A DNA stretch of 53,340 nucleotides from Oscillospiraceae bacterium (GCA_015063985.1 SVTC01000015.1:1-53340), one strand, 5' to 3'. Positions 8,541 through 17,190 are shown, numbered from the stretch's first letter. The notes: generated by a model not told the origin, from the sequence alone. Program-made: numbers and translations.

Positions 8541-8586
8541 GCACCTATGTCCCACCGTGAAAAGTGAGGCATAGGTGTATTTTTTA
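8541..8586 (+). terminator. Terminator between the surface-protein gene and the convergent small gene
   Basis: GCACCTATG...GCATAGGTGT hairpin followed by ATTTTTT; the A run on the other side allows it to work in both directions. Confidence 0.8.
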
Positions 8587-8982
8587 CTTGATCATTTCGT
8601 AATGGCAGTCTCCCATAACAAAGCCGCCATCCTTAGCCGAAAAGCTTAAGGTCAGCTTATCCTCTCCGTCATAGCTTCTGTCGGTATCCTCTCTGTAAAA
8701 GCTAAGCCCTTCAAAGCTGACAGAAGAAAAGCCGCATGAAAAGGCTTTGAATTTGATTATATCAACGGGCGCTCCCAGGGAATCGACGGTAGTAAGCCAT
8801 CCCGATCCGTCTTTGTTAACTGTAATATCTCTTATAAACTCGTTATCTGCAATAGCGGCTCTGTTTTCGTTGATGCAGCTGTAAAAGCCCTTGGATAGCT
8901 CGGCAGGCTTCAAAAGAAATAAGCATATTACCGCCGCCAGCACCAAAACCGCAGCAACGGCAACGGTGACGGTTTTAGCCAT
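8584..8982 (-). CDS. Small membrane-anchored protein of unknown function
   Basis: A 132-aa protein, taken to start at ATG 8980-8982 one base after the stop of the eda gene, so translation is probably coupled to it. The frame is open further into eda, but the first hydrophobic segment (residues ~3-25, VTVAVAAVLVLAAVICLFLL) then sits right at the N terminus as a signal anchor. The rest is a ~105-residue outside domain with three cysteines and many aromatic residues, predicted beta-rich. I recognise no family. The eda neighbour gives no clear hint; a lipocalin-like or DUF-type extracytoplasmic fold is possible. Confidence 0.65.
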   Translation of the reverse strand: MAKTVTVAVAAVLVLAAVICLFLLKPAELSKGFYSCINENRAAIADNEFIRDITVNKDGSGWLTTVDSLGAPVDIIKFKAFSCGFSSVSFEGLSFYREDTDRSYDGEDKLTLSFSAKDGGFVMGDCHYEMIK

Positions 8983-8983
8983 A

Positions 8984-9865
8984 TTATTTCTTTTCAAGGC
9001 GGATAACGGCATTTCCTGCCTTGAAAGCAGCCTTTGTAAGACGGTGCTTGGAGTCGTATTCAAGCCTTGTGGGATCTATCTCAAAGCCCCTCTGCTCCAT
9101 ATACCATACAGCCCTCTGAACGTCGTTGCAGGAAAAACAAGCGCCGCATTCCTTATCGGAAAACTCCATACCAAGCTTGCCGCAGTGCTCCTTAAGCTCG
9201 GCACCGCAATTTGAATTCAAGGTCGCCCTTTCAAGCTTAAGACCGAGCATTGAATCCACTGCCTGCCTTGTCAATTCTGTGATCGCATCAAAATTCCCAC
9301 TGTCTATAAGATCGCCCTTGACCATCCAGCTTCCGCCGCAGCAAAGAACGCAGGGTAATTCGAGATAGCTTTGGAGATTGCCGCTATCTATCCCGCCGGT
9401 GGGCATAAACTTAAGATTGCCGTAGGGCGCACTGAGAGCCTTGAGCATCTTAACGCCGCCCATAGCCTCTGCGGGGAAGAATTTCACAGTGTCCAGACCA
9501 AAGCTCATTGCAAGCTCTATTTCCGAGGGAGAGGTGATGCCGGGCATAACGGGATAGCCCTTCTTAATGCAATGCTCCACTACCTTGGGATTAAGCCCGG
9601 GGCTGACTATAAGGCCCGCGCCCGCATCCATAGCTCTGTCCGCATTCTCACAGTTGAGCACGGTTCCCGCCGCAAGAAGAAAATCGGGAAACTCCTTTGC
9701 TATTCTTCTTATGGACTCCTCAGCAGCATCCGTGCGGAAGGTGATCTCCGCCGCCTTTAAGCCCCCCTTACCAAGAGCCTCTGCCAAAGCGACTGCGCTG
9801 TCTGCGCTTTTTAATTTCACAACAGGCACAAGACCTGTAACCGCAAGCTTTTCATTTAAATTCAT
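8984..9865 (-). CDS. eda: KDPG/KHG aldolase (Eda) with extra C-terminal VOC-like domain
   Basis: Residues 1-~208 are a complete class I aldolase of the KDPG/KHG type, which splits 2-keto-3-deoxy-6-phosphogluconate (or 4-hydroxy-2-oxoglutarate) to pyruvate. The catalytic Glu40 (AAEITFRT) and Schiff-base Lys128 (VKFFPAE) are in place, as are AAGTVL and PTGGID. Eda is normally ~205-215 aa; this one is 293. The last ~80 residues (NDVQRAVWYMEQRGFEID...LTKAAFKAGNAVIRLEKK) resemble the single VOC/glyoxalase-like module that follows Eda in some Clostridia, here without an obvious metal site. AAGGAG precedes the start and a good promoter lies upstream. No kdgK, uxa/uxu or kdu gene is nearby, so the pathway (uronate breakdown is usual) cannot be read from context. 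Confidence 0.88.
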   Translation of the reverse strand: MNLNEKLAVTGLVPVVKLKSADSAVALAEALGKGGLKAAEITFRTDAAEESIRRIAKEFPDFLLAAGTVLNCENADRAMDAGAGLIVSPGLNPKVVEHCIKKGYPVMPGITSPSEIELAMSFGLDTVKFFPAEAMGGVKMLKALSAPYGNLKFMPTGGIDSGNLQSYLELPCVLCCGGSWMVKGDLIDSGNFDAITELTRQAVDSMLGLKLERATLNSNCGAELKEHCGKLGMEFSDKECGACFSCNDVQRAVWYMEQRGFEIDPTRLEYDSKHRLTKAAFKAGNAVIRLEKK

Positions 9866-9896
9866 TATTTTATCTCCTTGATCAGATTATATATAT

Positions 9897-9925
9897 ATTT
9901 TACATCAATCCCGCGCTTTGGTCAA
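9897..9925 (-). promoter_or_regulatory. Promoter for eda
   Basis: Minus strand TTGACC (complement of 9920-9925), 17-nt spacer, TAAAAT (complement of 9897-9902). Confidence 0.75.
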
Positions 9926-9933
9926 GATATTTA

Positions 9934-9962
9934 TTGAAGTCTTTGAAAATCTGTGGTATTAT
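9934..9962 (+). promoter_or_regulatory. Promoter for the pseudouridine synthase gene
   Basis: TTGAAG (9934-9939), 17-nt spacer ending CTGTGG, TATTAT (9957-9962). It is divergent from the eda promoter with -35 boxes only 8 bp apart. Confidence 0.75.
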
Positions 9963-9993
9963 TATTATAAAGCTTACTAAAAGGACTCCCGAA

Positions 9994-10872
9994 ATGGAAT
10001 ATTTAAATCACGTTATAACAAAGGCTCAGAGCAATATGAGCGTAAAGCAGATAATAAAAAAAGAGTTCTCCGTGTCGGAGGGGCACTTAAGGAGAATAAA
10101 GCTCCTCCCCAACGGCATACTTCTTGACGGAGAAAAGGTGTTCGTAAACCAACTCGTTAAGGAGGGCCAGCTTCTCCAATGCCTGGTATCGGACACCAAG
10201 GAAAGCCGAATCCTCCCCTGCGATATAAGCTTAGACGTGCTTTTCGAGGATGAGCATCTTCTGGTGATAAATAAAAGCGCACCTCTCCCCACTCACCCAT
10301 CCTCCTTCTCTCCCGATGAGCCCTCGGTGGCGGGAGCCTTCGCCGCCCGTTATCCCCAATCGGTATTTCATCCCGTGAACAGACTTGACACCGGCACAAC
10401 GGGAGCCATGGTCATTGCAAAAAACGGACACGTGCATCAGCTTTTATCCGCTCGGCTTCACAGCGATAGCTTTAAAAGAGATTATATTGCAGTGGTTGTC
10501 GGTACTCCGGTGCAACCTTGCGGAAGGCTTGATTTTAAGATCGGACGCTGCAATGATTCGGTCATAAAAAGAACGGTCTGCGACGATGGCAAGGATGCCG
10601 TCACCTATTACGAGACACTGAAAAGCTACGGTGGCTTCTCCTTAGTCAAGCTTCTGCCTCTTACGGGCAGGACCCATCAGCTCAGAGTCCATATGGCTCA
10701 CATCGGCTGCCCTCTGGCGGGAGATTTTTTATATGGCACCGAGGACAAGGAGCTTATTAAAAGAGCCGCACTTCACTCCCACTCCCTATGGATGATACAT
10801 CCCGTAACCAAAGAAGAGGTTTTTGTTACCGCCCCCCTTCCCGAGGATATGAAAAGGATAATTTCTCTTTAG
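9994..10872 (+). CDS. RluA/RluD-family pseudouridine synthase
   Basis: Isomerises specific uridines in rRNA or tRNA to pseudouridine. The 292-aa protein has an S4-like RNA-binding N-terminal part (residues ~13-65) and the RluA catalytic domain with HPVNRLDTGTTG, in which Asp132 is the catalytic residue, plus LLPLTGRTHQLRVHMAHIGC and GDFLYG. Length matches the family. I start at ATG 9994, behind AAAGGACTCCCGA, because the longer frame from 9934 overlaps the promoter. It is a single-gene unit. Which uridine it modifies (RluD-like 1911/1915/1917, RluC-like or other) cannot be told from sequence alone. Confidence 0.92.
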   Translation: MEYLNHVITKAQSNMSVKQIIKKEFSVSEGHLRRIKLLPNGILLDGEKVFVNQLVKEGQLLQCLVSDTKESRILPCDISLDVLFEDEHLLVINKSAPLPTHPSSFSPDEPSVAGAFAARYPQSVFHPVNRLDTGTTGAMVIAKNGHVHQLLSARLHSDSFKRDYIAVVVGTPVQPCGRLDFKIGRCNDSVIKRTVCDDGKDAVTYYETLKSYGGFSLVKLLPLTGRTHQLRVHMAHIGCPLAGDFLYGTEDKELIKRAALHSHSLWMIHPVTKEEVFVTAPLPEDMKRIISL

Positions 10873-10887
10873 TGGCAATATCTCCTC

Positions 10888-10938
10888 CGATGAATATACT
10901 AAGCTTGGAAGCCCAAGTAAAACCACCGGAGGATAATT
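10888..10938 (+). promoter_or_regulatory. Candidate RBS-sequestering hairpin before the DUF11-like gene
   Basis: TATCTCCTCCGATG at 10889-10902 can pair with the CACCGGAGGATA at 10924-10935 that holds the ribosome binding site of the gene at 10940. This could hold translation off unless the hairpin is opened. Confidence 0.4.
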
Positions 10939-10939
10939 A

Positions 10940-11797
10940 ATGGCAACCTTCACAAACAGAGCGACACTAAGCTACAACAACGTGGTAACCACGTCAAATA
11001 CCACCACGGGAGAAATAATCCAGTCCCTTACCCTCACAAAGACCGCGGTAGTGGACAGCTATTCTCCCGACGGAAAGATAACCTACGTTATCAGCCTAAC
11101 CAATCTTTCCGCCATAAGCTATTCCGACATCACCCTCACAGACGATCTTGGCGGATACACCCTTAACGGATACACCCTTTATCCCTTGAGCTATATCGAG
11201 GGCAGTGTGCTTTATTACAACAACGGCGTAGTCCAAACCGATCCTGCAGTAACTTCAGGCCCTCCCCTTACAGTCAGCGGTATTTCGGTCCCCGCAGGCG
11301 GAAATACCACCGTGATCTACGAGGCAGCCGTTACGGAATTTGCGCCCCTTGACCTCGAAGGAGAGATCACAAACACCGTAAGCGCCACCTCTCCTCAGCT
11401 CAGCTCAGCGGTCAGTGCTTCTCAGACGGTAAGTGCGGATCAAGGCCCAAGTCTTACCATCACCAAAAGCCTTTCTCCACTGACGGTAACCGAAAACACC
11501 CCCATCACCTACACCTTTACTATCCTCAATAACGGCAACAGCGCAACCGAGCCGGAGGATCAGGTGGTTCTCAGCGATCTCTTTGACCCCATTCTTCAAA
11601 ACCTTTCGGTAACAATAAGCTCCCAGCCCGTTACCTCACCCGAGAGCTATAGCTATAATACCGAGACCGGTCTTTTCACTACCGCTCCCGGCGCTATTAC
11701 GGTTCCCGCGGCAAGCTTTGCAAGAGATCCCCAAACGGGAGCTGTGACGGTAACTCCCGGTGTGACCACCGTAACAGTTACGGGCACTCCCTCATAA
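10940..11797 (+). CDS. DUF11-like (conserved repeat domain) protein without signal peptide
   Basis: A 285-aa, strongly Thr/Ser/Val-rich protein with very few charged residues. It contains two copies of the DUF11 'conserved repeat' beta-sandwich: residues ~28-150 (LTLTKTAVVDSYSPDGKITY) and ~165-285 (LTITKSLSPLTVTENTPITY). Such domains usually occur in large exported proteins, yet this one has neither signal peptide nor anchor. Similar short proteins starting MATFTN occur in Clostridia; a structural role in the spore surface or another self-assembling layer is one idea, unproven. The start has a strong RBS, CCGGAGGATAATTA, which may be masked by an upstream complement. Single-gene unit with its own terminator. 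Confidence 0.75.
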   Translation: MATFTNRATLSYNNVVTTSNTTTGEIIQSLTLTKTAVVDSYSPDGKITYVISLTNLSAISYSDITLTDDLGGYTLNGYTLYPLSYIEGSVLYYNNGVVQTDPAVTSGPPLTVSGISVPAGGNTTVIYEAAVTEFAPLDLEGEITNTVSATSPQLSSAVSASQTVSADQGPSLTITKSLSPLTVTENTPITYTFTILNNGNSATEPEDQVVLSDLFDPILQNLSVTISSQPVTSPESYSYNTETGLFTTAPGAITVPAASFARDPQTGAVTVTPGVTTVTVTGTPS

Positions 11798-11807
11798 CAC
11801 GGCAAAA

Positions 11808-11852
11808 AATAAAAGAGACATTACGGCGAAAGCCGTTTTGTCTCTTTTTTCA
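11808..11852. terminator. Bidirectional terminator
   Basis: AAAAGAGACATTACGGC-GAAA-GCCGTTTTGTCTCTTTTTT: a long stem with a GAAA tetraloop, A run on one side and T run on the other, between two convergent genes. Confidence 0.88.
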
Positions 11853-12887
11853 TTATTCTTCTCTTCGCCGATGGGCGATACCTCTGATCTCATCCCAGAC
11901 GATAATGCATCCGCCTACGATGATCACCGCAATATAAGTGAAGAATCTCCAGATCATCATAACGGTAAAGACCTTGTCCTCGGGCAAAAACTTTCCGAAT
12001 ATCTGCATAAAGCCTATCTCCTGCGCTCCCGATGCGCCGGGCAGGGGAACGTAGCTTACCGCAATAAAGAGAACGTACTGAAGAGTGATAAAAAGTATAG
12101 GCGACTGCTCATTATAACCGAAGGCTCTGTAGATACAGTAGCTTACGCTCATAAAAGCAAAGGTCTGAACAAAGGTTACTATAGAAAGCCAGGCCATTCT
12201 TTTGGGATTCTTTTTAATAAATCCTATTGCAAGAAAATACTCTCCCAAAAAGTCATCAAGCTTGGCGTTTGCCTTTTCCATATCCTTTATAATACGTATC
12301 TTGCCCAAAAGCTTTACCACGCCTCTTACCACCTTGTTACCGAAGCTTTGGTTGAAGAACATCATCCAGAACAACACTATCACCGCACTGTTTGCCAGAA
12401 TACCCACAACAGCAAAAACAAAGGCGAAGTTATTTTCATAAAGGAAATAGCGTATGTTATAAATAACGCCGATTATGGCGGTGGCAACCATGGTAACGTT
12501 AAATATTACCACCTTAACGGTCATAGCCGAGGTAGCAACTCCCATGGAAACGCCCTTTTTGTGCATATAATAGATCTGCATAGGCTGCCCGCCCGATGCA
12601 AAGGGGGTCAGAGCGCAATAATACTGACCGATCATAGTAGCCTTCAAAGCACTGAAAAAGCCCATAGGCTCATTTTCACTCTTTAAATAGTACCAAAGAG
12701 AATAGTTCTCCAAAAGGTAATATGCGGCAACGCACGCCAGCATAAGGACCAGCCAAAAATAATCAAAGGATGCAAAGCTGGCAAATAGATCGGAAAAGCT
12801 TTGATTGGAGATACCAAGGACCACAATGATTATAACGGTTATCGCTATATAAATAAGCCCCAGGTTCTTTTTAAGGAATGCCTTCAT
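11853..12887 (-). CDS. LPG_synthase_TM (YbhN/UPF0104) family flippase-like membrane protein
   Basis: A 344-aa polytopic membrane protein of about eight helices, matching the membrane domain of lysyl-phosphatidylglycerol synthase (MprF) but without the C-terminal aminoacyltransferase. The family signatures TPFASGGQPMQIYYM (residues ~93-107) and VPLPGASGAQEIGFM (~277-291) are both present. Related stand-alone proteins are thought to move lipids or lipid-linked sugars across the membrane. It is the last gene of a five-gene operon, its RBS (GGAGGTG) lying in the end of the apgM gene one base away. With the polysaccharide deacetylase in the same operon, an envelope role is likely; the substrate is unknown. 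Confidence 0.87.
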   Translation of the reverse strand: MKAFLKKNLGLIYIAITVIIIVVLGISNQSFSDLFASFASFDYFWLVLMLACVAAYYLLENYSLWYYLKSENEPMGFFSALKATMIGQYYCALTPFASGGQPMQIYYMHKKGVSMGVATSAMTVKVVIFNVTMVATAIIGVIYNIRYFLYENNFAFVFAVVGILANSAVIVLFWMMFFNQSFGNKVVRGVVKLLGKIRIIKDMEKANAKLDDFLGEYFLAIGFIKKNPKRMAWLSIVTFVQTFAFMSVSYCIYRAFGYNEQSPILFITLQYVLFIAVSYVPLPGASGAQEIGFMQIFGKFLPEDKVFTVMMIWRFFTYIAVIIVGGCIIVWDEIRGIAHRRREE

Positions 12888-12888
12888 C

Positions 12889-14124
12889 CTACACCTCCGC
12901 TCCGAAAAGCATGGGCATAAGCTTTAATCCGTCATCGAGATAGAGTCCCGTTTCGGAAGCCTCCTGCTCGTTGTAGCTCTTTATTCCCACCGCGCTCTTC
13001 GAACTGTCATAAAGAACGAAGGGGACTGCCTCACGGGTGTGAGTTCTGCGGCATATCGGTGTGGGATGGTCGGGCAAAAGCAATATTCTGTAATCATCGC
13101 CGCAATTATCAAGATAATCCTTGATCTGCGAAAGGGTAAGACGGTCGATCTCCTCTATTGCCTTTACCTTCATCATAGGCTCACCCAAATGACCGCATTC
13201 ATCGGGCGCTTCAATGTGAACGTAAACAAAGTCACTGCCTTTTTTAAAGGCCTCTACCGCCGCTTTTCCCTTGGCTTGGTAATCGGTCACAGCGGCTCCC
13301 GTGGCACCTTCAACGAAGGGAACGTCCATTCCCGCGCAGATGCCGATGCCTTTAATAAGGTCTACCGCGCAGACCACCGACGCCTTTACGCCAAAGCGCT
13401 CGCCGAAGCTTTTAAGCGCAGGCTTTACCCCCGCCGACCAGAACCAAACGGAGTTACCGGGGCGCTTGCCCTCTGCTACTCTCTTAAGATTAACGGGATG
13501 CTTTGAAAGAATATCAAAGCTTCTTTCCATAAGCTCTCGGTATTTATCTCCTACCGCGCCGCAGGGCAGGTATTCACCTATCCTTTTACCCAAAATATCG
13601 TGAGGGCGGGCAAAATCGTAAATCCGCTCGTCAAGCTCGCTTCCGGGAGCATTTTCCCAAAGCATACAGTGTCTGTAGCTGACTCCGGTATAAAAATGCC
13701 GAAGCTCGTTGCCCAGCTCCTTCTCCACCGCCTTTATAAGCTCATCTGCCTCGGCAGTTGTTATCTCCCCTGCGCCGTGATCGATAATGATCTTATCGGC
13801 ATACCTTTCCCCCTCGTCGGAAAGAGTAACGATATTGGTTCTGAAGGCAGTGTGCTCGGGCTTCATAGTCAAGCCTATGCTTGCCGCCTCAAGAGGACTT
13901 CTGCCCTTTGAATAGATCTTTGGATCGTAGCCCAAAATGGCAAGATTTGCCGTATCGCTCTCCGGCACCATTCCCTCGGGAACAGTCATAACGCTTCCGC
14001 AAATACCCTTGGATGCCAAAAGATCCATACAAGGCTTACAGGCTTTTTGTAAAGGGGTTTTATTTCCAAGCTCGCTGATCGGATAGTCCGCCATTCCGTC
14101 TCCGAGCATAACAAGATATTTCAT
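12889..14124 (-). CDS. apgM: 2,3-bisphosphoglycerate-independent phosphoglycerate mutase, archaeal (ApgM) type
   Basis: Interconverts 3- and 2-phosphoglycerate. The 411-aa length and motifs fit the ApgM branch of the alkaline-phosphatase superfamily rather than the ~510-aa GpmI: metal-binding GDGMAD at residues 8-13, the catalytic Ser in PESDTANLAILGYDP (~54-68), and the second metal-site block LLPDHPTPICRRTHTREAVPF near residue 360. AAGGAAG precedes the start. ApgM-type enzymes are scattered in Clostridia; some members of this clan act on phosphonates or homoserine phosphate, so enzyme activity on phosphoglycerate is likely but not certain. It sits in an envelope-flavoured operon, not with other glycolysis genes. 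Confidence 0.9.
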   Translation of the reverse strand: MKYLVMLGDGMADYPISELGNKTPLQKACKPCMDLLASKGICGSVMTVPEGMVPESDTANLAILGYDPKIYSKGRSPLEAASIGLTMKPEHTAFRTNIVTLSDEGERYADKIIIDHGAGEITTAEADELIKAVEKELGNELRHFYTGVSYRHCMLWENAPGSELDERIYDFARPHDILGKRIGEYLPCGAVGDKYRELMERSFDILSKHPVNLKRVAEGKRPGNSVWFWSAGVKPALKSFGERFGVKASVVCAVDLIKGIGICAGMDVPFVEGATGAAVTDYQAKGKAAVEAFKKGSDFVYVHIEAPDECGHLGEPMMKVKAIEEIDRLTLSQIKDYLDNCGDDYRILLLPDHPTPICRRTHTREAVPFVLYDSSKSAVGIKSYNEQEASETGLYLDDGLKLMPMLFGAEV

Positions 14125-14134
14125 ATTTGCTTCC

Positions 14135-14803
14135 TTACTGTACCAGTGGATTTATGATGTTAATGATCTTATACTCACCGTCCACCTCGGTGATCTGAAT
14201 TACCTGAGGCTTGACGGCATCGCTGGGCATATCCTTTCTGAAGGTCTTATCATTATTGAAGATCTTATACTTCACGGTAAAATTCTCCACCGTGGTGTAG
14301 GTAACGTCTCCGAGAGTGATGTTTGCATTCTCCGAATTGAAGGTCACGCTTATATCGTAAAGCTTCTGTGGATTGAAGGATATCTTTTCATCCTCCTCGA
14401 AAAAATCCGGCGCAAAGAGACTCATATAAGCTTCAACGTCGCCATCCATTACGGAATCGATATATTTTTTGAAAAACTGAGCCTGATCTTCAAAATCCAT
14501 ATAATTATCGTCGGTTATATAAGTGCCCATACCGCCGTATTCAAAGAAAATATCCGTAAAAAGAGTAAGATATTCCTTCTCGTCTCTGAAAAGGTCACTG
14601 TCATCCAGCTCATCGGTTCCCGTTATTACAGGGGTGGGATTTTCCTTGAATTTTCCGCCGTCAAGAAGTCCGGGCAATATAAACGCTCCCGCCACTGCCA
14701 AAGCAACAAGAAGTCCCGCCGACGCCGCCAGTGTAAACAGCAGCTTTTTTGATCTCTTTGAGGTTTTTGAGGTTTTTCTGCTATTCTTCTTACTGTTCTT
14801 CAT
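14135..14803 (-). CDS. Membrane-anchored extracytoplasmic protein, unknown
   Basis: A 222-aa protein with a very basic, Lys/Ser-rich N terminus (residues 1-20), a single membrane segment (~21-46) and a ~175-residue outside domain rich in Asp, Glu, Phe and Tyr. The C-terminal ~100 residues (DVEAYMSLFAPDFFEE...VDGEYKIINIINPLVQ) have the feel of a SnoaL/NTF2-like alpha+beta cone with a final beta strand, but I do not assign a family. It lies 1 bp after the epimerase gene and 10 bp before apgM in the same operon. Confidence 0.75.
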   Translation of the reverse strand: MKNSKKNSRKTSKTSKRSKKLLFTLAASAGLLVALAVAGAFILPGLLDGGKFKENPTPVITGTDELDDSDLFRDEKEYLTLFTDIFFEYGGMGTYITDDNYMDFEDQAQFFKKYIDSVMDGDVEAYMSLFAPDFFEEDEKISFNPQKLYDISVTFNSENANITLGDVTYTTVENFTVKYKIFNNDKTFRKDMPSDAVKPQVIQITEVDGEYKIINIINPLVQ

Positions 14804-14804
14804 A

Positions 14805-15668
14805 TCAGCTTCTTTCGATAGCCTTTTTCAGATTTTCAATACCTATACGAACACCCTTGAGGTTATCCTCCATACCCTCAAACTCGATAGCTACCCAGCC
14901 GTCATACTTTGCGCTCTTCAGGATCCTCAGACACTGGCGAACTGGAACGACGCCGTGACCGATGATAGCTCCCTTGAGATAATCCTTGCATCTGGTCTTG
15001 AACCATCCCTCGCCGGGATCGTCACTCATACCGCTCTTCCAGTAAAAATCCTTGGCGTGTACGTGCTTTGCGTACTGCGCCATAATAGATACTGCCTTCT
15101 CCGGAGCCTCGTCGGCGCACATAAAGTTTCCTATATCAACCAAAGCTCCGAAGTTATCATCGCAAACGCCGTTTACTATCTTCTCCACTCTGTCACTGTC
15201 CTGAGCAAAGAAGCCGTGATTTTCGGTGCAGGTCACGATCCCCTTACTCTTGGCATACTGAGTTACGGCGCGGCAGCCCTCAACTATTCTTTCAAGATTG
15301 CTGTCAAAGCTTCTCAGGGTCACCTCGCCCTTTCTGGGACCGTGTGCGGTATCGTGCCTCATCACCTTAAAGCCGTAAGCCTCGGCGATATCCACCTTTC
15401 TGCAGATCTTTTCGATCTCCGCCTGAAGGTCACCCTCGCTTCCGTTGATAAAATCGGCTCCGACGCAATAGCAGGCAAGCTCCACACCGTGCTTTGCACA
15501 GCTCTCGGCAGTGATCTTCGCCTTTTCCATTCTCTCTTCAAAATCACCGCTGTCGTCGGCAACGTCTATTCCCTCTGCTCCGTATTCCTTGGTCAGTCTG
15601 ATAACCTCATCCAAGCCGAGCTGATCCACGTATTTTCCAAAACTGTAGGTGCTGACTGCTATTTTCAT
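14805..15668 (-). CDS. Sugar phosphate isomerase/epimerase (xylose isomerase-like TIM barrel)
   Basis: A 287-aa TIM barrel of the AP_endonuc_2 family, which covers sugar epimerases, IolE/IolI-type enzymes and hydroxypyruvate isomerase. Metal-binding residues expected in this family are visible: Glu in TCTENHGFF, Asp in GALVDIGNFM, His in HVHAKDFYW and Glu near the end in VAIEFEG. AAGGAGCAGG precedes the start. It follows the polysaccharide deacetylase by 15 bp. A second, more distant member is at 39079. Substrate unknown. Confidence 0.87.
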   Translation of the reverse strand: MKIAVSTYSFGKYVDQLGLDEVIRLTKEYGAEGIDVADDSGDFEERMEKAKITAESCAKHGVELACYCVGADFINGSEGDLQAEIEKICRKVDIAEAYGFKVMRHDTAHGPRKGEVTLRSFDSNLERIVEGCRAVTQYAKSKGIVTCTENHGFFAQDSDRVEKIVNGVCDDNFGALVDIGNFMCADEAPEKAVSIMAQYAKHVHAKDFYWKSGMSDDPGEGWFKTRCKDYLKGAIIGHGVVPVRQCLRILKSAKYDGWVAIEFEGMEDNLKGVRIGIENLKKAIERS

Positions 15669-15683
15669 TTTCCTGCTCCTTTT

Positions 15684-17075
15684 TTATCTTGTGTAATTAT
15701 AAGCAAAATATTTTAAATCGTTTTTCTCTTGATTTCTGAGATCGAAAAGCTCCTCAATGGTCACAAGCCTGAAGCCCTTCTCCTGAAGCCCGACCACTAT
15801 CGCCTCAACGGCATCGGCAGTGGTCTTGTGAATGTCGTGAAGAAGGATTATATCTCCGTTCTTAGCCTGATCGAGAACTCTCTGGGTGACTATAGCCGTA
15901 TCTCTGTCCTTCCAATCCAGAATATCTCTGTTCCAAAGGATGCAGAAAAGCTCCGTATTTCCCACAAGCTCCTTCTTGAAGTTTCCGTATGGAGGACGCA
16001 TGACCGTGGGATTGGTGCCTGTATACTTAAATACCCAATCCTGAGTTTTGGTCAATTCGCTTTCTATTCCCTCCCATTCCAGCAAATTGAAGTTTGCGTG
16101 AGAATAGGAATGGTTTCCAAGCTGACTTCCCAGATAAAGAACTCTGTTAAGCACGGTCTGAGCCTTAGTTGCGCTCATATTGGCGATCCTGTGCCCCGCA
16201 CAGAAAAACGTGGCCTTTGCCTGATGCTTTTCCAAAACGTCAAGTATCTGCATGGTATTGGAGTAAGAGGGACCGTCGTCAAAGGTGATGGCAACCACCT
16301 TTTCACCCTCGCCCTTATAGGGATTGTACTGAGCCCATGCCCTCTCTATTATATCAACTATTCTGCCGTCAAGATATTCCCAGGGAACGATGACACTGCT
16401 TTCGGTCTCCAGCCCTGTCGAATCAACTCCCAGATCAATGGTAACACCGTCATCGGCAATGGAGGTGATATCGCAAAGAGGCGCTTCCAAAAAAGCATCA
16501 ATTTTCGCAGGATCCGCCCCAACGAGCTTTTCCTTAAGAAAATCCCCGAGGAAGGTCTTATATCTGTCATACTCGATAAGGGAAGGAAATGTGACAAAAC
16601 TTGACTTTTCGGGCCACCAATAGGTATCCGCGGTCTCGGCAAGACTCCAGCCTTCATCCCCGAATACCTCAAGATCAACGTAGATCCTCACAAAATCCAA
16701 AACCCTCTCAAGGCGAAAATCCATACGGATGTTCTTCTTTTCTCCCTCAAGCTTTTTAATATGCTCGGACACAAAGCCTTCAAAGGCAGAGGTGTTTTCA
16801 TCGGAGGCAAAAACGGGCTTTGCACTGTAGAGCACCGCGCCGTTTTCCATCTCGTGAGCCTCGGTGACGTAATCAAGCCCGGTATTTTCATAATCGTTAC
16901 CCGATGCCTTGAAGACCATACTATTCAATTCTATAGTATTCTGATCCGATTTATCAAGCACCTCCTCGGTGGGGCGCTCAAAGCTTGCGGATCCGACAAC
17001 GTCCCCTCTGCAGGAAAAAAGGGCAAGAACAAGCATCAAAACTAAAATAATTATAGGGTATCTGGTGGGTCTCAT
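15684..17075 (-). CDS. Polysaccharide deacetylase lipoprotein (PgdA-like, NodB domain)
   Basis: A 463-aa exported enzyme that probably removes N-acetyl groups from peptidoglycan or another surface glycan. The N terminus has a hydrophobic stretch ending LVLALFSC, a plausible lipobox with Cys22. Residues ~45-250 form a DUF3298/PgdA-type domain, as precedes NodB in streptococcal PgdA. The NodB domain (~258-450) shows all five motifs: TFDDGP, the metal-binding NHSYSH, RPPYG, WNRDILDW and LLHDIH, so it should be active. GAAGGAAG precedes ATG 17075 and a good promoter lies at 17162-17190. It is the first gene of the five-gene operon running to 11853. Confidence 0.92.
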   Translation of the reverse strand: MRPTRYPIIILVLMLVLALFSCRGDVVGSASFERPTEEVLDKSDQNTIELNSMVFKASGNDYENTGLDYVTEAHEMENGAVLYSAKPVFASDENTSAFEGFVSEHIKKLEGEKKNIRMDFRLERVLDFVRIYVDLEVFGDEGWSLAETADTYWWPEKSSFVTFPSLIEYDRYKTFLGDFLKEKLVGADPAKIDAFLEAPLCDITSIADDGVTIDLGVDSTGLETESSVIVPWEYLDGRIVDIIERAWAQYNPYKGEGEKVVAITFDDGPSYSNTMQILDVLEKHQAKATFFCAGHRIANMSATKAQTVLNRVLYLGSQLGNHSYSHANFNLLEWEGIESELTKTQDWVFKYTGTNPTVMRPPYGNFKKELVGNTELFCILWNRDILDWKDRDTAIVTQRVLDQAKNGDIILLHDIHKTTADAVEAIVVGLQEKGFRLVTIEELFDLRNQEKNDLKYFAYNYTR

Positions 17076-17161
17076 TTAACTTCCTTCTAACAAAATTCAA
17101 AAAGACAAACGGTTTATTCTCTTATTTTCGGAGTAACGCAGATTAAACGACTCCATTTATT

Positions 17162-17190
17162 ATTTTACCACACCGATACTGAAAAATCAA
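17162..17190 (-). promoter_or_regulatory. Promoter of the deacetylase operon
   Basis: Minus strand TTGATT (complement of 17185-17190), 17-nt spacer ending TGTGG, TAAAAT (complement of 17162-17167). The leader also contains a small GGAGT...ACTCC inverted repeat (17130-17154). Confidence 0.75.

Noticed and set aside
14523-15716. 397-codon plus-strand frame across the epimerase and anchored-protein genes
   Set aside because: Covers the junction of two well-supported minus-strand genes; product is compositionally odd and resembles nothing.
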